From positions 9,497 to 73,496 of the forward strand of contig CALISI010000017.1 in the NCBI GenBank assembly GCA_938041695.1: a stretch of 64,000 nucleotides of DNA, in the 5' to 3' direction. The stretch is from an uncultured Actinomyces sp. (lineage in GTDB: Bacteria; Actinomycetota; Actinomycetes; Actinomycetales; Actinomycetaceae). A program made the translations under genes and the position numbers. Under the pieces are notes generated by a model. The model was given only the letters and a program-made list of their open reading frames with translations, was not told the DNA's origin and made no database searches. Of the stretch, positions 52,892 through 60,735 are shown one piece after another (position 1 is the first letter of the stretch; each line of letters begins with the position of its first letter).

Positions 52892-53072
52892 GTTGCGCGA
52901 ATATCCATACACCCGCTACCGTTCCTCGCCTCCCCATATCCCAACCACACCAGCTTGCAGCCGTTGCACGGGTATCCACACGCCAGACCTGCCACAACAC
53001 TCCACCAGCACCCAGCCCCCGAGCACCCCGCCTCAAACTCCAGCGGTGCCGGTTGCGCGGCTATCCGACGTG
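52892..53072 (+). repeat. Three spaced copies of a GTTGCRCG..TATCC repeat before tRNA-Gly
   Basis: GTTGCGCGAATATCCATACA at 52892-52911, GTTGCACGGGTATCCACACG at 52973-52992 and GTTGCGCGGCTATCCGACGT at 53052-53071, about 80 bp apart. They lie in the gene-free stretch 52756-53113. The third contains the probable -35 of tRNA-Gly. Confidence 0.55.
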
Positions 53073-53082
53073 ACGATATGAT
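53053..53082 (+). promoter_or_regulatory. Likely promoter of tRNA-Gly
   Basis: TTGCGC at 53053-53058 and TATGAT at 53077-53082 with 18-bp spacing; the tRNA begins 31 bp after the -10. Confidence 0.5.
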
Positions 53083-53113
53083 CGACGGGTCGATTCCTTC
53101 GGGACGATGAATT

Positions 53114-53184
53114 GCGGGCGTAGTTCATCGGTAGAATGGAAGCTTCCCAAGCTTCAGAGGCGGGTTCGATTCCCGTCGCCCGCT
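53114..53184 (+). tRNA. tRNA-Gly (anticodon CCC)
   Basis: Acceptor GCGGGCG pairs with CGCCCGC (53177-53183). Anticodon stem GAAGC/GCTTC with loop TTCCCAA gives CCC. T loop TTCGATT. Discriminator T at 53184; CCA not encoded. Confidence 0.95.
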
Positions 53185-53355
53185 CCGTTTTCCGCCTGGC
53201 CGTGCGCCGGACGGTTTTGTTATGCCTAGCCGGCCTGCACTGAACTACCACGCACAGGCCGAGTATGCCAACCTCATGCGGCAACTACGACGCCAGAACC
53301 CGAGAAGTATCATGCTCATCCGGGGCCTCACAGTCTCGCGTGATGGCAAAAGTAC

Positions 53356-53901
53356 TCAACTCTGAGCCACTGACGACTGTTGATCGTATTCAGCCTTCAG
53401 CATCCGCGCAGCATCAGTTGCTCGAACTGGAGGCTGCCAACCTTCCCGACAGAAAGATGCCGGTGCCTGGCGATGCATTTCGAGCAACTTCTCGCAATCA
53501 GCTAGTTCACTAGCCACAACGAGCCCCTCATCAGACAGCTTCTTCCAGAACGCAATCCCGTTAGGGTCAATCTCAATCCCAGAGACACCAATCTGATGAT
53601 CCGGAAACCTCCGACGCAGCTCGAGGATAAGCTCTGTCCCCCAGCCAACACGACGGGCACAATGAGCAACCTTCAATCGAGTGACGGTAACTTGGCTGCC
53701 GCAAACACGAAAACTACATTGTGCCAAGGTTTCTTCTTTAAGCCCACGTTTTATGTGGTCAATACGAAGGTGCTCACGATTCTCGATCCATAATCTGAAG
53801 TCGCCAACACGACGTTCATCCCACGGACCGATAGCAGAGCTTTTGGATGCCCGCGCAAAGAGCGAAAATAGTCTGTCAAACACAGCTGCATTGTAGGGCA
53901 T
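53356..53901 (-). CDS. GNAT-like protein of an accessory islet
   Basis: A 181-residue protein if the ATG at 53901 (MPYNAAVFDRLFSLF) is used; an ATG at 53940 would add 13 residues. The central part VTVTRLKVAHCARRVGWGTELILELRRRFP followed by IGVSGIEIDPNGIAFWKKLSDEGLV matches the acetyl-CoA-binding loop and end of a GNAT fold (RxxGxG with a following helix and an FWxKLG-like segment). Base composition is visibly lower in G+C than the flanking genes, with AT-rich codons, which suggests transfer. It lies between tRNA-Gly and a repeat-rich non-coding stretch. Substrate unknown; family call tentative. Confidence 0.6.
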   Translation of the reverse strand: MPYNAAVFDRLFSLFARASKSSAIGPWDERRVGDFRLWIENREHLRIDHIKRGLKEETLAQCSFRVCGSQVTVTRLKVAHCARRVGWGTELILELRRRFPDHQIGVSGIEIDPNGIAFWKKLSDEGLVVASELADCEKLLEMHRQAPASFCREGWQPPVRATDAARMLKAEYDQQSSVAQS

Positions 53902-54010
53902 TGTAGAACTAGCTGGGGGATGAAAACGGACTCTACACATTGCTTGTCCAACCTAGTACTTCACTTAGTATCAGGGCACCTGCGCAAATGCGCCAAGTCT
54001 GAGGCCACAT

Positions 54011-54085
54011 GCCCAAGGCGCAGTCCACCTCTCCCACAACGGCCCATTTTCGCCATGTTTATACGAGGTGGTCTGCACTTTGGGC
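54011..54085. repeat. Palindromic element A, copy 2
   Basis: 21-base arms 54011-54031 and 54065-54085 pair at 18 of 21 positions around a 33-base loop, and match the copy at 16604-16682. Part of the gene-free stretch 53941-55060. Confidence 0.7.
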
Positions 54086-54126
54086 GACGCACCACCTCGA
54101 GTCGAGACCTGACCGCCGGCCGATGA

Positions 54127-54201
54127 GGGGAATTGCACTACATGAGGGGCCGACACGCCCGCGACACGCTGCTCGACGGCTTCATGTAGTGCAAAACCCC
54201 C
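54127..54201. repeat. Palindromic element B, copy 3
   Basis: TTGCACTACATGA (in 54127-54151) pairs exactly with TCATGTAGTGCAA (in 54178-54201); loop includes GACACGCCCGCGACACGC. Copies 1 and 2 are at 16721 and 17166. The remaining part of 53941-55060 shows no gene, only Ala/Pro-coding GC-rich sequence and a short imperfect direct repeat (GTGTGGAGGGCGCCGGAGGG near 54695 and a variant near 54803). Confidence 0.7.
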
Positions 54202-54958
54202 ACCACTACCAGCATGGAGGGCGCCGCTTCGTCTACAAGACCTGGGCGCAGTGCCGGTTGGCGCAAAATTACTCGCCCGGCATGGCAACTTCTCGAAGTC
54301 GAAACGCTCAAGGCCACGACGACACATTCATGCTGTCCACATAAAACCACCAGCCCCACTGCTCGCCTCCTGTAGCGAGTTGTTGAAACCGACGGCACCA
54401 CCGCGCGCCTGCCCGAGCTGACCAATGAAACCGCCATTACCTTTGCACGCCCTCAGCACCCGGGAAACCAGCATTTTCCCCGCGCAAAGGTGCCACCAGT
54501 TTCACCACAGCGAAGCGATGCACTAGATACGGAACCGATGCACTAGATAGTGCAGCAGTGCACTGGCAACTAAGCAGTGCATCGCCCGCCTATGTAGTGC
54601 AATATCCCTGAGCAACAAGCTCAACCATGGAGGGGCCTGGCCAGACGTTGAGACAACGCGCCAAGCCACACACCAGCACACTCGGCCCCGCCGGTGTGGA
54701 GGGCGCCGGAGGGACCTGCCGCGGTGCCGGTGGGCGGCGGCAGGGCCTGGCCGGGCATCTGTTGACGTGCCGAGGACCAGCAGCGCCGCAAGCGCCGCCA
54801 GTGTGAAGGGTGCCGGAGGGCCCGGAGGGCACGGGCGGGCTTCGAGATCGACCACTCCGAGCGAAGCTCGCGTGTGGCGATCTCGCGGGCGGTCGGGCCC
54901 GACGGCGCCCAGAACACCAGCGGCGCCACAAGCAACCAAGCAACCCAAGCAACGCAAA

Positions 54959-54988
54959 CGCGCGGCAGCCCGCGAGGGCCGCCGCGCG
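54959..54988. terminator. Inverted repeat, possible asd terminator
   Basis: CGCGCGGC (54959-54966) pairs with GCCGCGCG (54981-54988). It is 72 bp past the asd stop and has no T run, so the role is uncertain. Confidence 0.35.
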
Positions 54989-55007
54989 TTCACACAACTA
55001 GTTCACA

Positions 55008-55082
55008 CACTCAACACAGTCGAGAGTGCAAGCACTCAGCACGGTCGAGAGGCCGAGCACTCAGCGCAGTCGAGCAGCCACC
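55008..55082. repeat. 25-bp tandem repeat at the asd 3' end
   Basis: Units starting CACTCA(A/G)C at 55008, 55033 and 55058, exact 25-bp period. The third unit holds the asd stop codon (55061-55063). Confidence 0.8.
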
Positions 55083-56107
55083 ACCTCGGCAACCTGGACA
55101 GCGTTGAGGGCAGCGCCCTTGCGCAGGTTGTCGCCGGAGACGACCAGAACGAGGCCGCGCTTGCCGTCAACAGCCTGATCCTGGCGGATACGGCCCACGA
55201 GGACCTCGTCGCGGCCGGCGGCCTCGAGCGGGGTCGGCACGTCCACGACGCGCACGCCGGGAGCCTCGGCCAGCAGGGCGCGCGCCTGGTCGGGCGTGAT
55301 GTCGCCGACGAACTCGGCGTGAATGGTGAGGGTGTGGCCGGTGTAGACGGGGACACGCACGCAGGTGCCGGACACGGCCAGGTCGGGGATGTGCAGGATG
55401 CGGCGCGATTCGTTGCGCAGCTTCTGCTCCTCGTCGGTCTCCTCGCTTCCGTCATCGACGATTGAGCCGGCGAGCGGCACGACGTCGAAGGCGATAGGTG
55501 CCACATAGACGGCAGGCTCAGGCAGGGTGACGGCGCGGCCATCCAGGGCCAGCGCTGCCAGGTCTTGAGCAACACCGGCCTCGATCTGGCCGGTCAGCTC
55601 GGCGACGCCCGCGCGGCCCGACCCGGAGACGGCCTGGTAGGAGGAGACGAAGAGACGCGTCAGACCACCAGCCGCCTCAACGAGGGGCTTGAGGACGGGC
55701 ATCGCGGCCATGGTCGTGCAGTTGGGGTTCGCGATGATGCCCTTGGGGCGGTTGTCGACGTCGTCGGGGTTGACCTCGGAGACGACGAGCGGCACCTGAA
55801 GGTCCTTGCGCCATGCGGAGGAGTTGTCGACGACGACCGCGCCGGCGGCCGCGAACTTGGGGGCGTACTCGCGCGAGGCGGTGGCGCCCGCGGAGAACAC
55901 GGCAATGTCAATGCCCGAGTAGTCGGCCGTCGCCACGTCCTCGACGACGATGTCCTGTCCCTTCCAGGGCAAGGTGGTGCCTGCCGAGCGCGCGGACGAG
56001 AAGAAACGAATCGTCTCGACCGGGAACTGACGCTCCTCCAGCAGGGTGCGCATGACTCGGCCGACCTGGCCGGTGGCGCCGACGACGGCGACATTGAAAC
56101 CACTCAT
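55061..56107 (-). CDS. asd: Aspartate-semialdehyde dehydrogenase
   Basis: A 348-residue enzyme that reduces aspartyl phosphate to the semialdehyde, the second step of the lysine/threonine/methionine and diaminopimelate pathway. NADP-binding loop VVGATGQVG, catalytic cysteine in IANPNCTT, active-site SSYQAVSGSGRAG and the histidine in YTGHTLTIHAEF are all present. ATG 56107 with AAAGGAG nine bases before it. It follows ask on the same strand after 143 bp, the usual ask-asd pairing. Confidence 0.97.
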   Translation of the reverse strand: MSGFNVAVVGATGQVGRVMRTLLEERQFPVETIRFFSSARSAGTTLPWKGQDIVVEDVATADYSGIDIAVFSAGATASREYAPKFAAAGAVVVDNSSAWRKDLQVPLVVSEVNPDDVDNRPKGIIANPNCTTMAAMPVLKPLVEAAGGLTRLFVSSYQAVSGSGRAGVAELTGQIEAGVAQDLAALALDGRAVTLPEPAVYVAPIAFDVVPLAGSIVDDGSEETDEEQKLRNESRRILHIPDLAVSGTCVRVPVYTGHTLTIHAEFVGDITPDQARALLAEAPGVRVVDVPTPLEAAGRDEVLVGRIRQDQAVDGKRGLVLVVSGDNLRKGAALNAVQVAEVVAARLR

Positions 56108-56232
56108 GGTGTTCTCCTTTGTTGGTGCGCGCGCCCATACGACGGGGCGAACGCTGGGTGACATCTATGGGGACGAGACCGGGGCTCGTTCTCAGGTCCC
56201 CGGCACCGGGCGGAAATAACGGAGCCGGCCCG

Positions 56233-56244
56233 GGCCTCGTCGAT
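56233..56244 (-). repeat. Dispersed motif copy before ask stop
   Basis: GGCCTCGTCGAT at 56233-56244, in the short gap between asd and ask, preceded by a similar GACGAGACCGGGGC at 56173-56186 in the opposite orientation. Confidence 0.5.
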
Positions 56245-56250
56245 GAACGA

Positions 56251-56772
56251 TCAGCGGCCGGTGCCGCCGTAGACGACGGCCTCGGTTTCGGAGGCGTCGA
56301 GGCCGAAGGCGGTGTGGACGGCCTTCACGGCGCGGTCGAGGTCGTCGAGGCGGGTGACAACGGAGATGCGGATCTCAGAGGTGGAGATCAGGTCGATGTT
56401 GATGCCCGCGTCGGACAGGGCGGAGAAAAGGCGCGCGGAGACCCCGGGGTTGGTGCGCATGCCGACGCCGACGAGGCTGAGCTTGCCGATATTGGGGTTG
56501 TAACGCAGCTCGTTGAAGCCGATTTCGTCGCGGTGCGCCTCGAGGGCGTCGAGGGCCTTCTGCGCGTCGCCTTCGGGCAGGGTGAAGGTGATGTTGGCCT
56601 TCGTGGGGTCGGAGATCGGCAGGTTCTGAACGATCATGTCGATGTTGGCGCCGACCTCGGCGACGACGGCGAAGACGCGGGCGGCGACGCCGGGGCTGTT
56701 CGGCACGTCGGTGACGGTGATCTTGTCCTGCGAGCGGTCGTGAGCGATACCGGAGATGACGGGCTTTTCCAT
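56251..56772 (-). CDS. Aspartate kinase beta subunit from an internal start
   Basis: Inside ask, ATG 56772 (MEKPVISGIAHDRSQDKIT) is preceded by GAGG eight bases upstream. It corresponds exactly to the start of the separately made beta subunit of the alpha2-beta2 aspartokinases of corynebacteria and bacilli (MEEAVLTGVATDKSE in the former). The product of 173 residues is made of the two ACT domains. Inference from family; not directly proven by sequence. Confidence 0.6.
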   Translation of the reverse strand: MEKPVISGIAHDRSQDKITVTDVPNSPGVAARVFAVVAEVGANIDMIVQNLPISDPTKANITFTLPEGDAQKALDALEAHRDEIGFNELRYNPNIGKLSLVGVGMRTNPGVSARLFSALSDAGINIDLISTSEIRISVVTRLDDLDRAVKAVHTAFGLDASETEAVVYGGTGR

Positions 56773-57567
56773 GGCGTTTTCCTCTGGGGACTTCAGGGCG
56801 GCGTCGGGCACGAGGCCCTTGAGCTCGGGGTTTGCGGGGGAGTCGGAGATCCAGGTGCCGTTCTTTTCGGAGAACGAGGAGCGCACGTGCAGGGGGACCC
56901 CGTAGCGGCGGGCGAATTCGACGGCGCGCAGGTGGAGGATCTTGGCGCCGTGCGCGGCCATTTCCAGGGTTTCTTCCTGGGTGAGGGTGCGCAGGCGGTG
57001 GGCTTTGGGGACGATGCGCGGGTCGGCGGAGAAGAGCCCGTCGACGTCGGTGTAGATTTCGCACACGTCGGCGTGGAGGGCTGCGGCGAGGGCGACGGCG
57101 GTCGTGTCGGAGCCGCCGCGGCCGAGCGTGGTCACGTCGTCGTCTTTGGAGATGCCCTGGAATCCGGCGACGATGGCGACCTGACCGTCCTTGACGGCGC
57201 GGGCGACGCGCTCGGGGACCATGCCGACGATCTGGGCGGCGCCGAAGTGGCTGTCCGTCTTGATGCCGGCCTGCGCGCCGGTGTAGGCACGGGCTTCGAC
57301 ACCGAGTTCGTTGACGGCCATCGCAAGGAGGGCCATGGAGATGCGTTCGCCGGCGGATAGGAGGATGTCCATTTCGCGCTCGGGCGGGTTGTCGGTGAGG
57401 GCTGCGGCCGAGTCGAGCAGGTCGTCCGTCGTGTCGCCCATCGCCGATACGACGACGACGACGCGGTGTCCCGCGTTGTGCGTGTCCACGATGCGCTGGG
57501 CGACGCGCTTCATGGCTTCGGTGTCGGCGACGGAAGAACCGCCGTACTTTTGCACGATCAGTGCCAC
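56251..57567 (-). CDS. ask: Aspartate kinase, alpha subunit
   Basis: A 438-residue aspartokinase catalysing the first step of the aspartate pathway. The N-terminal kinase domain begins ALIVQKYGGSSVADTEAM (KYGGSSV motif) and contains TLGRGGSDTTAVALAAAL. Two ACT domains follow (from about residue 265), the site of feedback inhibition by lysine and threonine in related enzymes. The start is a GTG at 57567 (VALIVQKYGG) behind GAGG; the longer upstream frame is not family-like. An in-frame start at 56772 can give the separate regulatory beta subunit. Confidence 0.95.
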   Translation of the reverse strand: MALIVQKYGGSSVADTEAMKRVAQRIVDTHNAGHRVVVVVSAMGDTTDDLLDSAAALTDNPPEREMDILLSAGERISMALLAMAVNELGVEARAYTGAQAGIKTDSHFGAAQIVGMVPERVARAVKDGQVAIVAGFQGISKDDDVTTLGRGGSDTTAVALAAALHADVCEIYTDVDGLFSADPRIVPKAHRLRTLTQEETLEMAAHGAKILHLRAVEFARRYGVPLHVRSSFSEKNGTWISDSPANPELKGLVPDAALKSPEENAMEKPVISGIAHDRSQDKITVTDVPNSPGVAARVFAVVAEVGANIDMIVQNLPISDPTKANITFTLPEGDAQKALDALEAHRDEIGFNELRYNPNIGKLSLVGVGMRTNPGVSARLFSALSDAGINIDLISTSEIRISVVTRLDDLDRAVKAVHTAFGLDASETEAVVYGGTGR

Positions 57568-57790
57568 TTGAGCCTCATTTCTGTCGGTACGCGCCGATAC
57601 GCGCGTATTCGGGTGGCGCACGCCACCACAACAATCCTACGGCCCACCAGGCATCGCGCTGGGAACGACCGGCATGTGGGCGCGGGTGACATGGGACGCG
57701 CCGGGGCGACCCAGGACACAGAGGCGCACGAGGCCCGGAATTGCAACGCTCCTGGTCAGCGCCCTCCCGGTCGCCCACACGCGGGGAGGC

Positions 57791-59338
57791 TCAGGCGGCG
57801 GGCAATGTCACGTCGATGACGGTCCCCTTGTCGGCGTCCACGAGGCGCACGGACCCGCCCATCGCGCGCGTCAGCGACTCGACGATCGACATTCCCAGGC
57901 CCGAGGAGCCGCGCCCGTCGCGCGTACGCGAGGAGTCGCCGCGCACGAAACGATCGAAGACGCGGTCGCGAATCTCGGCGGGGATGCCGGGACCATCGTC
58001 GGCGACGCGGATCCTCACCATCGACGAGGCCGGGGCTCCCGTCCCCGCTCCACCGCCGTCAGGAACGCGGCTGAGAGAAACGGTCACGCGGGTTCCCGCA
58101 GGAGTGTGTACCCGCGCGTTTGCGAGCAGGTTGGTGAGGATCTGGCGCAGGGCAGCCTCGTCGCCGAGGACCTGGATGTCCGAGGCCTCGTCGAGCTCCC
58201 ACGCATGGTCGGGGGCGACCACGTGCGCGTCTGACAGGGCGTCCAGTATCAGCGGGATAACGTCGATTGTGTCCCGTTTGAGCGCGCGGTTTCCATCCAG
58301 GCGCGCCAGCGTCAGCATCTCCTCCACGAGGGACGCCATGCGCGCCCCCTCCGAGGAGATGCGCTCGAGCGCCTGGGTGCGGGATGCCTCGCCAATGTCA
58401 CGGCGCGCGAGCTGCGCGTAGCCCTGAACGGAGGCGAGCGGCGTACGCAGCTCGTGGGAGGCGTCGGCGACGAACTGGCGCAGCTTCGCCTCGCTGCGGG
58501 CGCGACGTTCCATGCCGTCCTCGACCGCGTCGATCATCGAGTTAAGCGCGCCCGCGACGTCGGCGACCTCAACGGGGCCTGAAGTCGCTTCCTCGCCAAC
58601 CCGCGTCAGATCCTCGGCATCGTCAGCCAGGTCGCGGCTCGCGATGTCCGCGGCTGCCGCGCGCACGACACCGAGGGGACGCAGCTCGCGCCGCACCCAC
58701 GCCCGACCGGCGACCCCGGCGGCAATCGCGACGACGAGGGACAGGCCGACCTCGACCGCGACAAGCATCATGACCACGTCATCGACGCTGTCCATCTGCA
58801 CGCCGACGAGAACGGTCTTGCCATCGACGACCTGGGAAGTCACTCGGAACGTGCCCAACTCTTTGAGGCGCACGGTGTGCGGCGCACCATCGGTGGGCAC
58901 ATGCGCCAGGATCTCCAACGCGGGCTCATTCAGGTAGGTCACCGAGAAGTTGGAGACAACCGCACCGGCCGCCTGCCCATCCTCGCTCACGTACTGGAGG
59001 GTACCCTCGGCGATGCCGGAACCGCCAAACCCCGGCCCCTTGGGCCCGCCGGGGACAACCGGCCCACCGGGACGAGGCGCGCGCCCGCCCGACTGCGGGA
59101 CCGCGCGGGCACCATCGTCGGAGTCGTCGTCCGTATCCACCTCATCGTCTGGCGCGTCCTCAACGTCCAAGTGCTCGCCCGCACGCTGGGAGAGACGATG
59201 CAGCTCGGAGTCCATGTTGCCGAGCATCCAGGAGCGCATGACCAACGTGGACGCGGCCACCATGACGATGAGCGCGAGCGCCACGCACGCAGCCAGCGCG
59301 CGCGAGAGACGCCCGGCCAAGGACGGCCGCCGCGTCAC
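57791..59338 (-). CDS. Sensor histidine kinase
   Basis: A 515-residue kinase: helix 1 near residues 14 to 36, an external domain with an acidic stretch (DDEVDTDDDSDD), helix 2 near 180 to 205, a HAMP linker, dimerisation domain with SHELRTPLASVQGYAQL (phospho-His), and the ATPase with NLLANARVHTP, ADDGPGIP and GSSGLGMSIV. It resembles the TcrS/TrcS group of actinobacteria. It overlaps its response regulator by four bases. An insertion in the ATPase domain (VPDGGGAGTGAPASSMV) is encoded partly by the dispersed motif at 58023-58036. The signal is unknown. Confidence 0.92.
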   Translation of the reverse strand: MTRRPSLAGRLSRALAACVALALIVMVAASTLVMRSWMLGNMDSELHRLSQRAGEHLDVEDAPDDEVDTDDDSDDGARAVPQSGGRAPRPGGPVVPGGPKGPGFGGSGIAEGTLQYVSEDGQAAGAVVSNFSVTYLNEPALEILAHVPTDGAPHTVRLKELGTFRVTSQVVDGKTVLVGVQMDSVDDVVMMLVAVEVGLSLVVAIAAGVAGRAWVRRELRPLGVVRAAAADIASRDLADDAEDLTRVGEEATSGPVEVADVAGALNSMIDAVEDGMERRARSEAKLRQFVADASHELRTPLASVQGYAQLARRDIGEASRTQALERISSEGARMASLVEEMLTLARLDGNRALKRDTIDVIPLILDALSDAHVVAPDHAWELDEASDIQVLGDEAALRQILTNLLANARVHTPAGTRVTVSLSRVPDGGGAGTGAPASSMVRIRVADDGPGIPAEIRDRVFDRFVRGDSSRTRDGRGSSGLGMSIVESLTRAMGGSVRLVDADKGTVIDVTLPAA

Positions 59339-60045
59339 TGGGGCTCCCGCATGATGTAGCCGGCGCCGCGCACCGTGCGGATCAGGGCCGGACGATCCGC
59401 GTCGATCTTCTTGCGCAGGTAAGAGACATACAGCTCGACGACATTCACCTGGCCACCGAAGTCATAGCTCCAGACAGCATCAAGAATCTTCTGCTTCGAC
59501 AGCACAATTCCAACGTTTTCCATGAGATACCGGAGCAATTCGAACTCAGTGTTCGTTAACGTGATTTCTTCCCCGCCACGGCGCACATCGTGGGAGTCCA
59601 CGTCGAGGGTCAGATCCGCGACCTGCAGCACCGTCGAGGCCGCCTGCTGGGTACGTCCTGCGCGGCGCAGCAGGCCCTCGACACGGGCCGCCACCTCGTC
59701 CAGGTCGAAAGGCTTCGTCACGTAGTCATCCGCGCCCGCGCGCAGGCCCTGCACGCGATCAGCGACCGCGTCGCAGGCGGTGAGGAAGAGAACCGGCAGC
59801 TCCGGGTCGCGAGCGCGCAGGCGCTCCAGCGTCTCCAGGCCATCCATGCGCGGCATCTGCACGTCGAGGATCACGACGTCCGGGTGAAAGCTCGTCGCCT
59901 TCGCCAGCGCATCCAGCCCGTCCTTCGCCGTGGCCGTCTCCCAACCCTCGTGGCGCAGGGCCTGCGAGAGCAGATCCGCCAGCATCGCCTCGTCGTCAAC
60001 AACCAGCACTCGGGGCACTTCTGAGCTCGCCTGGGTCGCCATCAT
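59335..60045 (-). CDS. OmpR-family response regulator
   Basis: A 236-residue regulator with receiver domain (VDDEAML, phospho-acceptor in VVILDVQMPRMDG, LTACD and TKPFDLDE with the conserved lysine) and a winged-helix DNA-binding domain (TNTEFELLRYLMENVGIVLSKQKILDAVW, YVSYLRKKID, TVRGAGYIM). Four-base overlap with the kinase gene, so the two form a classical pair. It resembles TrcR/TcrA regulators. Targets unknown. Confidence 0.95.
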   Translation of the reverse strand: MMATQASSEVPRVLVVDDEAMLADLLSQALRHEGWETATAKDGLDALAKATSFHPDVVILDVQMPRMDGLETLERLRARDPELPVLFLTACDAVADRVQGLRAGADDYVTKPFDLDEVAARVEGLLRRAGRTQQAASTVLQVADLTLDVDSHDVRRGGEEITLTNTEFELLRYLMENVGIVLSKQKILDAVWSYDFGGQVNVVELYVSYLRKKIDADRPALIRTVRGAGYIMREPQ

Positions 60046-60122
60046 GGACTCCTCGTCTGTCGCAGCGTGGACCCTACGATTGTGTCACACGTGCGTCACC
60101 GACAGGGGGACGCGAGGCCCAC

Positions 60123-60134
60123 GGCCTCGTCGAT
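60123..60134 (-). repeat. Dispersed motif copy before recR stop
   Basis: GGCCTCGTCGAT at 60123-60134, seven bases beyond the recR stop, with GCGAGGCC just upstream at 60112-60119 forming an imperfect palindrome. Confidence 0.5.
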
Positions 60135-60140
60135 GAGAGC

Positions 60141-60734
60141 TCAGAGGCGGCGACGCCCCTCAAGCGCGCGGCCCAGCGTAACCGAGTCCGCGTACTCCAG
60201 GTCCCCGCCCATGGGCAGGCCCATCGCGAGGCGCGAGGTTTCGACGCCCATCGTGGAGAGCATGCGCGCGAGGTAGGCGGCCGTTGCCTCACCTTCGACG
60301 TTAGGGTTGGTCGCCAGGATGACCTCGACGACGCTACCGTCCGCGAGGCGACTCATGAGCGAGGAGATGTTCAGCTGGTCGGGCCCCACTCCGTGGATCG
60401 GGTCGATGACGCCGCCGAGGACGTGGTACCGGCCGCGGAATACACGCGCCCCCTCGATCGCCTGGATGTCCTTGGGCTCCTGGACGACGCAGATGGCGCT
60501 GGGGTCGCGGCGCACGTCACGGCAGATGGAGCACTCGTTCTCTTCCGTGAGGTTGCCGCAGATGTCGCAGTGGCGCACGCGCCCGCGCACGGCGTTGATC
60601 GCGTCGACGAGGCGCGCGACGTCCTCGGGTTCCGCGTCCAGGACGTGCATGGCCATGCGCTGCGCGGACTTCGGGCCGATGCCGGGCAGCTGCCCGAACT
60701 GGTCGATGAGGTCGGCCAGGGCGCCGTCGTACAT
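60141..60734 (-). CDS. recR: Recombination mediator RecR
   Basis: A 197-residue RecR. It works with RecO (and RecF) to load RecA on gapped DNA. The N-terminal helix-hairpin-helix LPGIGPKSAQRMA, the zinc finger CDICGNLTEENECSIC, and the Toprim domain (VVQEPKDI, GVGPDQLNI, TNPNVEGEATA) are intact, and the length is normal. The gene directly follows dnaX, one base apart, the usual dnaX-recR order in actinobacteria. Confidence 0.97.
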   Translation of the reverse strand: MYDGALADLIDQFGQLPGIGPKSAQRMAMHVLDAEPEDVARLVDAINAVRGRVRHCDICGNLTEENECSICRDVRRDPSAICVVQEPKDIQAIEGARVFRGRYHVLGGVIDPIHGVGPDQLNISSLMSRLADGSVVEVILATNPNVEGEATAAYLARMLSTMGVETSRLAMGLPMGGDLEYADSVTLGRALEGRRRL

Positions 60735-60735
60735 G

